Shown piece by piece: positions 10,503 to 21,930 of a stretch of 64,000 nt of DNA. The DNA comes from Aplysia californica (taxonomy: Eukaryota; Mollusca; Gastropoda; Aplysiida; Aplysiidae). The notes under the pieces are model-generated. The model searched no databases and was not told the origin of the DNA. It worked only from the letters and a program-made list of their open reading frames with translations. Every line of letters starts with the position of its first letter. Within the stretch, counting starts at the first letter, position 1. Where the stretch lies: positions 564,321 through 628,320 of the forward strand of contig NW_004797557.1 in NCBI RefSeq assembly GCF_000002075.1. Direction: 5' to 3'. Position numbers and translations under genes: made by a program.

Positions 10503-13500
10503 CTGAAACAGAACAATAAAAAGAGACTAATTCATAATTTTGTCTATTTTTTTGGTATATCTATAAGAATGGTAGAACTGTCAAGTTCTGAGATAACAAC
10601 CAAAGTGAGACACACATTCTAAAATACAAAAAATACGTTTAAGTGATATTTGAAAGGTATTCGACAAAAAGTAAAGAAAAGTCTAGCATGCACATAGCGA
10701 AATAAGTAAGAAGCGGAAATCTCTTTGTTTTGTGCACTTTTCAGGCTATATACTTAGCTGGACAATCAGGTCAAAATTTTACATGAATTCTGCCCTCATG
10801 CGACACTAACGTGTGTGTTGAGTTCATAATTACTTAAAAGTTTGGCAGATTTTGATTTTTGACACTCAATTTTAATTTCCCCTGTGCTAGGATTGATGTA
10901 CCATTTTCCCCTCTACTGTCGAAGCATGATCCACTCTCTACTAAAACTTCTCCTAAACTTAACTTTGGGGAACAGGGGCAAGTTGTTGTATAGTGTAAAC
11001 TCTAATGTAGAGGAACCACACTGACATACTCCGAGACAACAGCAGATTAATGCCTTTATGTGACCGCAGATACTCCACAAGCAAATGAAGTGAGCAGACT
11101 AGATCTACTGCTCAACATCTGACAATAAACATTTACTTAGTCTTGAACTATTGCCCTCAGTCTTTAGAGGGATCATTGGTTTACACTCATACCATGCTCC
11201 CCCCCTCTCTCTCTCTCATCTCGACTATTTTGGTTAACAACATTTGCGGTCATATGTCATAAGATCTACCGTCGCAGACGCCAACTATTTTAGCTATGTA
11301 CGAATTGTTTTCGCAATGAGCATGTTTTTAATATTAAAGAAAAATTTTGGACCTGAAAATCAGTTTGCTATGTGTGTGCTAGACTGCAATAGCATATATA
11401 TAATCCACAAAACGTACTAGAATTACAAAAAGTGAACTGAGGCTAAGTGGGGATCGGTAAAACAAACATAAGGAAAATTCAAAGTCGCTGTTCATTTCAG
11501 AGGACATAGAGCAAGGAAAGCTGTGAACCATTTCTTCTCCTTTCAAACAAACAACAAAAGTCAACAGCACTCCTGAACATTTCAAATATAAATATGACAA
11601 TGTTTGGCAGCTCAATATGGTTCTGGGGTTGACAATAATTTTAATAAGTACTATCTGCCAATGATCCCAAGCATCAGCTTCCTCAAGTAACATTGACAGC
11701 AAAGAATCATGGGTACATATAATGGTTCTTAAACTTGGGAGAATTTTTTTAGATGTAGGTATTTTTATGCCTCCATTGACACAATTTAGATCATTAAGGC
11801 GATGAGCTTTCGAACTTACTGGTCAGGTCCAACCCCGGCTGAGAAGGATACATAACAATCCAGCAGAAAGATTGAGATATTTGAGAACCATTTCTCCCTA
11901 CTTGGGAACTGAACTTGGGTTTCCTGTGTGTGACAACACAGCGTCTAACCACTACACCACAGAGGCCATTTTAGCTTCTTTTAGCTATAGAATTCAAATG
12001 AGCATATGAATATGACAATTTGCACTTACATTAGACACATCAAAAAGCTGACTTCCCCCATCTACCAGGTACTGGGAGCCAGAGCTAAGGTTTGTGACCG
12101 CATTTTCCATGGCCGTTACGACATTGACCAGACTGCTGGCTGTTGACTTGGACAGATCTGACAGCTGAGAAAGGAGAGAATCAAGTACACACAAAATTCA
12201 AATGAGTACAAAATAAAGAATAAGGGGAAAAACAGCTACGCATCTCCTCCCCTTGCCAGTGGTGTGTTAATCCAGAACAGGAACACAATCACTGCTGGCT
12301 TAAAAAATAATTTTAATCTTTGACTCAAAAATATTGCTCCACGAAAAAAGTCAACACATTAATCACCATTTCTATTTGCTAGATCTTAGAGGAAAATTTT
12401 AGAGCACATCAACAAAGTCAAAATGTGCTACTATTATTATTATTATTATTATTTTTCAAAAGAGTTACTCCAACTCTTTCTGACACTTTTCTCCTTCAGT
12501 GCTCTGTAATACATTCACAATCAAAGTGGGAATATTTCAAATTAATCACTACTTTTAAAAAAATGTTATCTTTTGACTGTTTTTGCTCCTAAAATGAGAA
12601 ATACATTTTTTGTCCTGAGGGACCCATAGGGAATTTCAATCAAGTCTCACCATCAAGGGTTGCAATTCTCTCACTGGCAGTGTGTCACTCCTATGCCACA
12701 ATCTAGCATAGAGGTGGCATTCACAATCCTGTGTCATTCGTTCAGATCTCTATTGTTACAATCTGTCCTACAAAGGTATGGGTGAGACAAATGATAGACC
12801 CCTTGAAATCCCTATAAATAGGGCCAACCTCAAAAAACATCCGACTTGTTGGCAAAAGTAGGTGTAACAAAATTGAATAGTATAGAGAGTGAAAGAGTTT
12901 AAATAAAAACCTTTAAAAAAAATAAATTGGAGAGTAAATTTGTATTCTAAGAGGCAATAAAGAAATTTGAATCTAAAGTTGAACCTTGGGAATGTTATGT
13001 TAATACCTGTTCAAGCTGGGTGTCTAAATGTTTGGTCCCATAGGCGTTCAAGACTTCTTGATCTGTAGAGTTTTTAAGCTGGTCAAACTCTGTTTTCACT
13101 TTGCCACACTGGCAGAAGAAAACAACATTTTTTATCACATTTAACAAGAGCAGAACAGAGTTGTTTACAACATTGTCATCTAAAAATACATACACATTAT
13201 GAAAAAATAGTCAATACAATGTACTACTTAGCTCTTAGCTTATCTTTCCATTAATTTCCTATTTCAATTTTTTTTTTCTCAACTCTTTTCCTACCAGGTC
13301 AAAATCCACCACTGGCCCAGGACTTTTCCATGACCTATTTTTCCGCCCCTACCCCACCAAAGGAAAATGTCAAAACATCCAACTAAACACACACAAACCA
13401 TATCATATGGCCCATCAAACTGAAAGTTAAAAAAGAATGTATCAGATGGTGATACAATACTGAAAATTTATTCCAATTATATTAGTTTGGGGTTTCTAAA

Positions 13501-15350
13501 AGTGATTAGGCAATATCAAAGGTGTCATATGAATTCAACAATTTTCCAGCTTTAAAAGGTCATATTAAAAAAAGTGCAACAACAGCATCATTTAAACTTC
13601 CCAGGTAGGTTGCCTTAAGTAATGTGATAAAATGCTGAAAGTTATGAATGTGTACCAAATATAGAAGTGAAAATATGAGACATATACCGGAGTCAGGGGA
13701 GCGCTTTTTTTCTCGTTTTAACGCTTCGAAGGGGACAAAAAAAGCGCTCAAATGATTAAAATTTTCTCTCAGTGCTATATTTTCTTTCATATCTACTAAC
13801 AGGAAGTCTATTCTATTATTTTGAAAATGTGGATCGGCCGAGAATTTCGTGTCTTTTCATTACCGGATTGGAATTGATAGCGAGCCACTCGAGCCGTATT
13901 TTGCGGCTCTCGGTCCAGCTTTGACGTCACGTCCGCGAGCCGCATTATGTAGTGAAAGTGTTAATAACCAGATTCTATCTTTCATTACAAAAAACTGCAT
14001 TTCAAGTTAAAATACCTTCAAGCTTAACATTACATTCCTCTTCTAATAAATCAAAGTTGATTTTGTGTAACTCAATAAGACAACTTTTTAGGTTGTCACT
14101 CTTAGTGGAGTCATGCTGAAAATTCCAGTGCTCTCCAAATGAATCATGCGGTGCCAAAATGTATCAAATGTTAAAAGTTAGTATATTATGGTGCTTAAAC
14201 TGAGAAGTCAAACAGGTGGCTAGTTTCAAATATATATTCTTATTCTTCAATTCAAGAAGAACTGACAATTTAGTTTTAAAAATACTTACGACCTGAACTC
14301 ATTTTTCTGCGAGATATTCTTTACCTAAAACCCAAAAATACGTCATTACAGATAGAAAAGAAGAAAGACTGGAAAAGTATTCCATCGATACAGATGGAAA
14401 GACAAAAATATCTTACAGCGCTTTTGTTCAGGATGCCAGTAGCTCCTAAGTAGTTCCCCGGCCTGATGGTTATCACCTTGACTCCAAAAGGCTGCATCTC
14501 AATTCGTAGTGCATCGCTGAAGGCTTCAACAGCAAAACAGGAGATGCAAAAGGCTGACTGACCGGGAGCTGAAAGGAGCCCGCTTGCCCCCGACATGTTG
14601 ATCACACGACCTAGTTGTCACAAAGGATAATGCATCATTGTGACTTCAAGTTGCAAAAAACGTTTGCAGCTGATTTCACAAGTGCGCAAGAGGAGTAACA
14701 CATTATTATATATCTGGTACGAGAAAACAAGCACTTGTAGTCCTTCTCCTTTAAGCGCCCCCCCCCCCCCATCCAACACACACACAAACATAAAAATACT
14801 CACATTCACACAACATATAAATGAGATCGGATAAAATCAAGTGAAATAAAAAAGACACCTGACAGAAAGTACTGGATGAAACAAACAATTCAACCAAAGC
14901 TGACAACAGTATAAACAGAAGTGACCTTGTTAAAGGTGCATTAAGACCAAACACCCGCATCAGTCTGTCCATCTAACGAACAACAGATGGACAGTAGCTG
15001 ACTGGGAAACTGATGTTCAAACCACCTCACGTCGGTTTGTTGGCGTGCCTGTCATCAATATGGACGTCACAACGAATGTTCTTATTTTGTCATGGCAAGG
15101 AAGCAGCATTTTCAGTAAGCAATAATACAATGTATCATAAAGCAATGAAGCTTTGCCAAACATAAAGCCACCTTCTGAATGAATAAATAAAATGACAATA
15201 CAGTCAAACCTGTGTAAGACGACCACCCATTGTCAAGGAGAAAAGTGGCCGTCTTAGGCAGGACTGATCAAGATGAAGATAACAAACCATTCCCATCTGA
15301 GGTCCCAATCGAAAGTAGCCCCATTGTTGTTGTTTTTGTTTTTGTTGTTG

Positions 15351-15382
<32 letters not shown>

Positions 15383-18300
15383 GGTGGTGGTTTGTATTTC
15401 GTTTGTAATTTTTATTTTGTTGCTGATTTTGCACAAAGGTGACAATAAAACGAAATGTATTAGACAAGGAGTGCCATGTTAAAACAAACACACGGGTCGC
15501 CACCACTCGGAGAACGAGCGACGCTTCTGTCACAAGTTCATGTTGACGCCCTTTGTTACAGACTGGGTAAACAGTGACCACTCATCTCACTTACGATGTG
15601 TGTATGAGTTCTGGGCGGGGCTTATGGGTTATGAGGGATCACTCGCTAACCTCACCAGCAGCTGAAAATTGGTAGCTATTGGTCAACAGTGGGAGGGGCC
15701 TACGCAACATGATCGGTTGAAGGGACTACCTAACAACAACGACAGGTGATTGAATTATGACGGCTCGCCCACAACGCCAGGGGCCAGTGCACAATTTATG
15801 ACAAAACGTAATGGAGTCTCTAAGGTAGCCGTCTAAGACAGGTGTTATTGCTTAGTATGATAGGAGTTGTGTTAAATTATGGTGGCCGCGGCCGCGTTGG
15901 ACAGGTGCCCGTTTTACACAGTTAAATTATATAGAGAAAACGCAAGGGGGGAAATGGAAAGTGGCCGTTTGTACAGGTGGCCGTCAGGGCAGGTTCGACT
16001 GTATTTGGTTGTTTTTTTGTCCCCCCCCCCCCCACACACACACACACACACAAAACTAGCAGGAATGAAAGTGGCAAGAGGTAAAAGTCCATCTTACCAT
16101 AAAAATAGAAGATATGGTTAAGTTTTTTCAAGGTTCTTAAAATCCTAGAAAACGTGAAATTCAAATTAGCATCAATTTTCAGCTCCTCACCTATTTCTTT
16201 TAAAATCTGATTCATGTAATACTGATGAGAATACAAAATATTTGTTTTATCAGTAATTGCTGGAACTTTTTGAACCCTTACAATCAGCACCTCATTGTAT
16301 ATTTCCATTGTTTCATGAGAAGCGAGAAGAAAATGTAAGCAAGCAAAGTGACTTGCAACACAATGCACACCAACACACCACAGTGTCAATCTTCACCTCG
16401 GGCAAATTGAGGTAACTCGGAAATTGGCGAATGAAGGTCAAATTCTAGTACATTTGGTATGATTTCACATCAAAATTCGAAAAGGAGTACGAATATGATA
16501 TCTGACTTAACCATTCAATAAAAAATCTTTTCATAAAAATTAAGCTGGCTGAACTTGCCCCACTTCTTGGGACTTGATTGAAGAATTTTTTATGGCCATC
16601 GTAGAGCAAACTAGACAGATAAACTTCAACTTCCTTCAACTCCCTTCATGGTAAAACATGAGACTTTTGTCTGAACATTAGCAGGACAGATATAAGAATT
16701 GAATTGATCCGTCCATCTGACAGAAGAAAGAGGACAGACACGGATGTTTGGTCTGAATGTGCATGCAGCAAGTGGTACGGTGTCAGACATGCAATAAAAA
16801 TGTCAGGTCAGATCCCTGTTCCATAAGATAAGACATTATATCTTTAAAAAGCTAAGCTAACTTATTTTATTCAGTTCACTCAGCTGCAACTGGGTATTTG
16901 GTAGTCTGAAGAAAAAGAATACATGAATGATAGAGGATGCCTAACTGGCTTGCAACTGGGGGACTAAAATAGTAATTCAGAAAGATCAGAGCAGTCATGA
17001 AAGATTTATTACATTGTGTGAGCAACTTTAACTTTGCCATCAAATGTCTATTGATAATATTTATCAGTAATTTTGTGTCTTTGATGCCACCATATATATA
17101 TACTCTTGTCACCCTTTTAGTACCACAAGTCTTTAATTTCTGCTTTTTGAACCCTCCCAAATATAAAGCAAACCTTTGGCCTTTCTGACATATGGCAAAC
17201 ACAGCTTGGTCAATTGAATGCTGCCCAGTAAATTAACTTCCAACACTTGGCGGTATTTTTCCATGGAAGTAAACTCAATATCTCCAAAAGATGCAATGCC
17301 AGCATTGTTGATAATAGCCCACAGTCCTGTGAAAAAAAGAAACATTAAGAGATAGTAATGCTCATCTGAGAAAAATATATTTGCTTCAAAATCTATTAAA
17401 TAATAAGAAAAGGGAATCTTTTTCTTGGTAGACTTTCATCAAAATGCCCGCATGGAATGAAGTAAGTGTAGTGGACTACCCGTACGAATGAAGCCTGAGT
17501 CAACTCTGCTTATTGCAGCCTCCAAAAACTCCTTTTTAAACATTTTGAGCAGCATAACGAAACCCAGATTGTGTGCTCAATCTGAATTATACATACTCCC
17601 ACAAAGTGAAAAACTCCCCAATTAATAATATGCTGAAATTAGAGATTTGAACAAGAAAAAATGTCGTAACTGATTAATATTTTTACTGATGTAGATATAT
17701 CAGAGGCATTTTTTAGCAATTTTTAGCGCAAGTAAAACTGAAGCTAATAGCAACTAGACCAAGGAATGGCGACGGGGGAAAAAATACTCCCTGACTTTTT
17801 ATGTGTAAAAGGATCATGTGAGTACATTAACAAGGCTATTTTTTTTCTTTCTACTACTGCTCATGATAGACAGAGCTTAACATCTTTTTTGCTCTATAAT
17901 ATTTCTTACCCTAAAAGGCAAGAACGGGATTTTAAATGTTATTTGAACCTACCCACATACTAGAGGACACTACAGTGTTTCAGTGATTTATATTTCACAG
18001 TCCTTTATCCCTTAATCTCGTAGGTCACCATACCCTCTGGTATGTTGGGCAGAATGACATTCTTTGATATATTTAAATTTGGTACACAGAAACTATGAAT
18101 CATCATCCCTATCAAGTTAAGATAAAAGTTGTTAACAATCAAAACTGTTGTAATAAAATCTTTTAAAAATATGTCAGATAGGTTCAACTTAAAAAGGCAA
18201 TTGTGGTGACAACCGAACTGATAGTGTTATCATGACAAAACCCGATAACATAATTTTATCTCTATAATAATGATAGACAATGAAAGAAAACATCAATGTT

Positions 18301-21144
18301 AACTTTTCAGATGCATCACAATATCCAGTGGTGTAGCAAAGAGCTTCATATTCACATAAGATGATGCTGAATACCACAGCTGTCGCAAGCAAATTAACTC
18401 ACTTAAGTCAAAATTTTGAGAACTTTCTATTTTTGCACCCTCCCAAAGCATTATCAAAGATACACAATTCAACATCACCAAGATGCAGTTTAATGCTAAG
18501 GTCAAGTATTACAATTTTCTTGTTCTTCTCGATTCTTGACAGAAACAACACAGCAAAAATAGTTTATCTGTAAAGAGTACCCAAACGGACTTAGGCAGAT
18601 TGCTTGCGACACTGGCAATATATTAGTGCAATCAACATGGAAAGGGACTGGAATAGAAGATCTTAGAACTCAAGCACTATTTCTATGATTCTTGACTAGT
18701 TGTCTTTCATTGCAAGACAAACTCATGAATAATTCAAGGCAAAAAAAATTTCTCTTCTGATTTTAAAGTGCTTTCAATGACAGGACTAACTTTTTCTTCT
18801 GTTATATAAAGTCACTTCAAGCATTTCGCAAAATACACAAAGGACTTGTCCTCACTTTTTAGTTGTATTAGATAATATAAAATGTTGGGTAATAAATAAT
18901 CATAAAGTCTTCAAGGAAATAAAAAATAAAAAGATCTTTTTCTACCAAAAATTTGCAAATACCTGCACTGTGCAAAAAAAAAAAAATGGAAGATAATTTT
19001 GATATTCCAAACAGCAATGCTTGATAAAGTGAGATCTTGATGCAGAGTGAAAAGTACAAGCAGTAGTCAGAGCTTATGATTTAAGCAACTGACGCTCAAT
19101 TACATTGCGAATTTCAACAAATTTGAACTTGGACCCACTTACGTCTGTGTTCACTTTTTGACCTTTAAATCATAAATACCAACAGCAGTCACAGCTTACT
19201 ATTTAAGCAACTGTCACTCACTAACACTGCAAACTTCAACAAATGTGAACTTGGACCTCTTTATGTCTGTTCATTTTTTTAACTTAACATCATCATTAGT
19301 TGATTGCGAATGTCATTTAAAAAATGTAATACAGCTTGCATTGGTAGTACTACTACAAAGCTGGAGAAAATAAGGTTTAGATATACAAAAAAAGAAACAG
19401 AACTAAATCTAAAGTGGTTAAGTTGGCATACCCCCTCCCCCAAACCCACCCATCCCCCCCCAAAAAAAACCCCAGCAAACAAACCAAAAACAGAACCCAA
19501 ATTTAAAACATTTGGGTTTTTTTACATCTTAAAGCATATTTACAATATTTTCGGGGGTATTTTTTTTTAAAGGTATTCGTTTTAAGAGCATATTTTTGTT
19601 TTCCTTCTTAAGCCAGCTTCCTTCTTTTCGAAATGAGTATAGGCCCTACAATCAAAATGGATTTTAAAAATTTGTAAAAGGCAGGGAAAGAAGGTGGCAG
19701 ATAAAAAAATTAGAGACTCACAGTGTAATCTTGGTAAGTTATTATCTTTTGTTGAAGCTAAATAGGCAGTTTAAACAATCTTTTAAGTAGGACAATAATA
19801 ATTGTAATTACCTTTGTTTTGACAGAATTCTTTGACTTTTGCCATACATTGAAAGACACTGTCTTCATCAGTGACATCAAGGGAGACAACATGCATGCGC
19901 CCAGTAGTGCTTGCTTGGAGAAGAGCAGCCCCTTCGCTGCCAGCATTCAAGCAACCAGCGATTACTGTGTATCCATGTAAGTCAAGTCTTCGAGCACATG
20001 CATTTCCAAAACCTGTCAACAGACCACAGATGTAGGAGCATAAAAGTAGACATATAACTTTAAAAGTTTGGGGGAAAAAAAAAATATTGAGTTAAACCAA
20101 AATATCTGGTTGATGGGGGAATTGATACAAGAATGAGTTTTATAAATGTGAGGCATCGAGGTGTAATCAGGCACTTGTCAAAATAATTAAATCGAAGATA
20201 CTGGTATTTTTCTGCGGGTTAGGCCATTTTTATTGAATTTTTCTTTTTTGGCTACACACTTTTGACATCTACTTAAAAACACTTTTGATGTGGGCTCTAC
20301 TGAAAATCGTTAATCAAAGTTAAAGAAACAAAAAATATGAGTTTGCTGTTTCCAAGGACTCTCAAGCTATGGCAAGTCACCAAACTTCGGCCGCCGTTTT
20401 CTTGCTAATTTTACCTCTGAAATCAGGCAACCCCAATCTCCTTCAATCGCAACATTTCTATTTAAGATAGACAGGTATTTTTTCATCAAAATAAAGGCAT
20501 ATAAACACGCTTTAAGATGATACCAGTAACTCCACATGCCCAAAAATTTATAAGCGCCTGATTCCACGTTATTGTGACACAAATTTGTTCTGCATGAGTA
20601 CTATATTTTTTCTATAAGTATACCATATACCACACAAAATGATGAGATAGTCTCTTCCATCAAAACATCTCTCCCTTGACTCTTCGCCCAATGAGGCACA
20701 TAAAAAAAGTAGAATTGCTCACATGTATTACATTCTAGAAGTACCTTCTTGAATAAGAAGTGAAACAAAAATGTGGATCCACAAAGTCATTATAAAAGTA
20801 ATTTTACCAGACGTAGGTGAAAATCTCCTGGAAGTTGACACTTAAAATAAGCAGGTCTACCAAGTCATATAAACAATTGAGATTATATATGCATAGATAA
20901 AAAGACGAATGGGGTTGGGGGGCTCAATACCTGAGTCACATCCACTGATGAACACAACACGTCCTTCTGGGTCTACTCTTCGTAAAAGTAAATATCTAAT
21001 GACAACCACAGCTGTGCCAATGGCAAGTACAGTCAAAATGGCTATGGTCACTTCCCGCACAGCAACGACGAATGGCAGAAAGGCTAGCACTAGTAGATAT
21101 ACAAGCTCAAATATCTGAAGACTGCAAAATTGCTTTACATCCAT
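10404..21144 (-). CDS. BDH1/retinol dehydrogenase-like SDR with lost catalytic residues, 7 exons
   Basis: Coding exons on the minus strand are 20931-21144, 19812-20012, 17174-17326, 14417-14610, 13007-13108, 12030-12164 and 10404-10502. All borders are GT-AG, phases are 1,1,1,0,0,0, and the sum is 365 codons plus TAG. Residues 11-29 and 31-54 are hydrophobic, which suggests a membrane anchor. The Rossmann motif is ISGCDSGFG (66-74), followed by NNAG (145-148), VNLLG (169-173) and PGNY. The CDSGFG and PGN signatures and the C-terminal RYL-like YLVDGG segment place it in the SDR9C group (BDH1, RDH, HSD17B6), NAD(P)-dependent oxidoreductases of hydroxybutyrate, retinoids or steroids. Length is close to human BDH1 (343). 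Oddity: the active-site Tyr and Lys are Phe210 and Cys214, and the Ser position is Gly197 next to Ser196. The reading frame is otherwise clean, so I infer a pseudoenzyme rather than a decayed gene. Family call is sure; the exact orthologue is not. Confidence 0.88.
11750..11970 (-). repeat. tRNA-derived SINE (family C), copy 1
   Basis: Complement has head GGCCTCTGTGGTGTAGTGG, TTAGACGCTGTGTTG and B-box-like AAGTTCAGTTCCC, then a body ending ATCTAAATTGTGTCAATGG. Related copies at 44225-44415 and 55200-55310. Lies in the intron between SDR coding exons 6 and 7. Confidence 0.65.
12030..12164 (-). CDS. SDR gene, coding exon 6
   Basis: 45 codons in phase 0 (CTCCTTTCTCAG acceptor, GTAAGT donor). Encodes MENAVTNLSSGSQYLVDGG, the family segment equivalent to the A(L/V)TxxxPxxRYLxGG substrate-side region. 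Confidence 0.85.
12428..12452. repeat. (ATT)n microsatellite
   Basis: About eight ATT units in an SDR intron. Confidence 0.9.
13007..13108 (-). CDS. SDR gene, coding exon 5
   Basis: 34 codons in phase 0 between a TTCTTCTGCCAG acceptor and a GTATTA donor; encodes CGKVKTEFDQLKNS to LEQ, a helical region after the active site. Confidence 0.8.
13699..13749. repeat. short hairpin, 13-bp perfect stem
   Basis: GAGCGCTTTTTTT pairs with AAAAAAAGCGCTC around a 25-nt loop. It lies beside a GC-rich patch (13850-13945) with repeated GAGCCG/CGGCTC strings, possibly the remains of a DNA transposon. Confidence 0.6.
14417..14610 (-). CDS. SDR gene, coding exon 4 (active-site exon, catalytic residues replaced)
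   Basis: Encodes RVINMSGASGLLSAPGQ and then SAFCISCFAVEAFSDALR. Relatives read SxYCxSK/TKFxVEAFSD, so Tyr is Phe and Lys is Cys here. PGNYLGAT follows. The donor is GTAAGA. Confidence 0.9.
15201..16001. mobile_element. pogo/Tigger-like MITE, 801 bp, TA-flanked
   Basis: Left CAGTCAAACCTGTGTAAGAC and right complement CAGTCGAACCTGCCCTGACG, with TA at 15199-15200 and 16002-16003. Extra subterminal copies of GGCCGTCTTAG, GCCGTCTAAGAC and GGTGGCCGTCAG. Contains a (TTG)n(TGG)n microsatellite at about 15324-15391. Sits in an SDR intron. Confidence 0.8.
16018..16052. repeat. poly-C/(CA)n microsatellite
   Basis: A C run followed by CACACA repeats, immediately outside the MITE ending at 16001. Confidence 0.85.
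17174..17326 (-). CDS. SDR gene, coding exon 3 (NNAG exon)
   Basis: Acceptor after a TTTTTTTCACAG tract; encodes LWAIINNAGIASFGD and VNLLGSIQLT, including the structural NNAG motif and the conserved Asn of VNLLG. Ends with a GTTTGC donor. Confidence 0.88.
19062..19286. repeat. tandem duplication, two copies of about 115 bp
   Basis: Shared strings include ATTTAAGCAACTG, AACTTGGACC and TTCAACAAAT(T/G)TGAAC in the same order at 19062-19170 and 19176-19286. It lies in the SDR intron between coding exons 2 and 3. Confidence 0.75.
19812..20012 (-). CDS. SDR gene, coding exon 2 (cofactor-binding half)
   Basis: Begins with GT completing the Gly codon of CDSGFG and ends ...FCQNK|G at a GTAATT donor. 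Carries the rest of the glycine-rich loop and the acidic LDVTDEDSV segment that lines the adenine pocket in this family. Confidence 0.88.
20147..20583. mobile_element. foldback MITE, copy 2 (inverted relative to 7848)
   Basis: Ends TGTGAGGCATCGAGGTGTAA and complement GTGTCACAATAACGTGGAAT; internal complement TTTTTGGGCATGTGGAG matches copy 1. Located in the first intron between coding exons of the SDR gene. Confidence 0.65.
20931..21144 (-). CDS. SDR gene, first coding exon (membrane anchor, start of Rossmann motif)
   Basis: Starts at ATG 21142-21144 (MDVKQFCSL) and ends at CDSG with a GTATTG donor. A good acceptor with a long pyrimidine run lies at 21179-21180, so 21145-21178 is 5'UTR and at least one untranslated exon lies upstream. 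Encodes two hydrophobic stretches and the opening of the nucleotide-binding loop. Confidence 0.88.
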
Positions 21145-21930
21145 CTTTTAAAATGATACTGTTCTCTTGTCAAGTTGTCTGAAAAAAAAAGAAGTTAAAA
21201 TTAAGCTGGTCTGAAAAGTTAGGATAAACAGAAAAAATGGTACGATGACAGGTATAACATCAGGCACTATTGAGTAATAGTAAATTGTCAATACAATGTA
21301 TTATCTTTGTTGCTAGAAAAATAAGAAAACCAGTTTGCTCACCCTGCGAGGCAGGGTGAAACAAAAGAAAGCCTCCTTGCAACAATGATTCTGAATTACT
21401 TTCAAACTTCACGAAATCCCTCATCAATCAGTTCTTATCATCCACAAAAAACATTTTACAGTACCTGTTCTTCTTTTCAAAACAGTGAAACTCGGAGCAT
21501 AGTCGTAGGGCCTGACCTTTGATTTTGTTGAATCCAAGCGTTCATTACAGCAATGTGGGCAAAAAGTTGCGTCACAATGTAGGGCTTGGCATACAGCAAC
21601 ATCTGTTTCCACAGACCAGCGCGCAATTCATTACATAGATTTACATATATGTCTAGACGAGCCTTTCATTGTCAAGTAGCCTGGGGGAGAGGTGGATATG
21701 ATCGTGATGCGTCTGTGTCTTTGCCAACTGTTTACGTCTGAAATGCTTGTACCTACACGCCCTAATCTCTTCAGACACATGCATTATATATCAGCCCCCC
21801 AACCGACCTCCCTGACACACACTAAGACATGTCATGTCTTATGCACGTGTCAACAACGCACGTGTCAGTGAGAAAGAAGGCTTCCGATTGGACCCATCAG
21901 ATGAACACAATAGGCTACGCTAAGCATGTA

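Noticed and set aside
15922-16389. 155-codon minus-strand ORF in an SDR intron
   Set aside because: Half of it runs through a CA/poly-C microsatellite and a MITE end; no domain.
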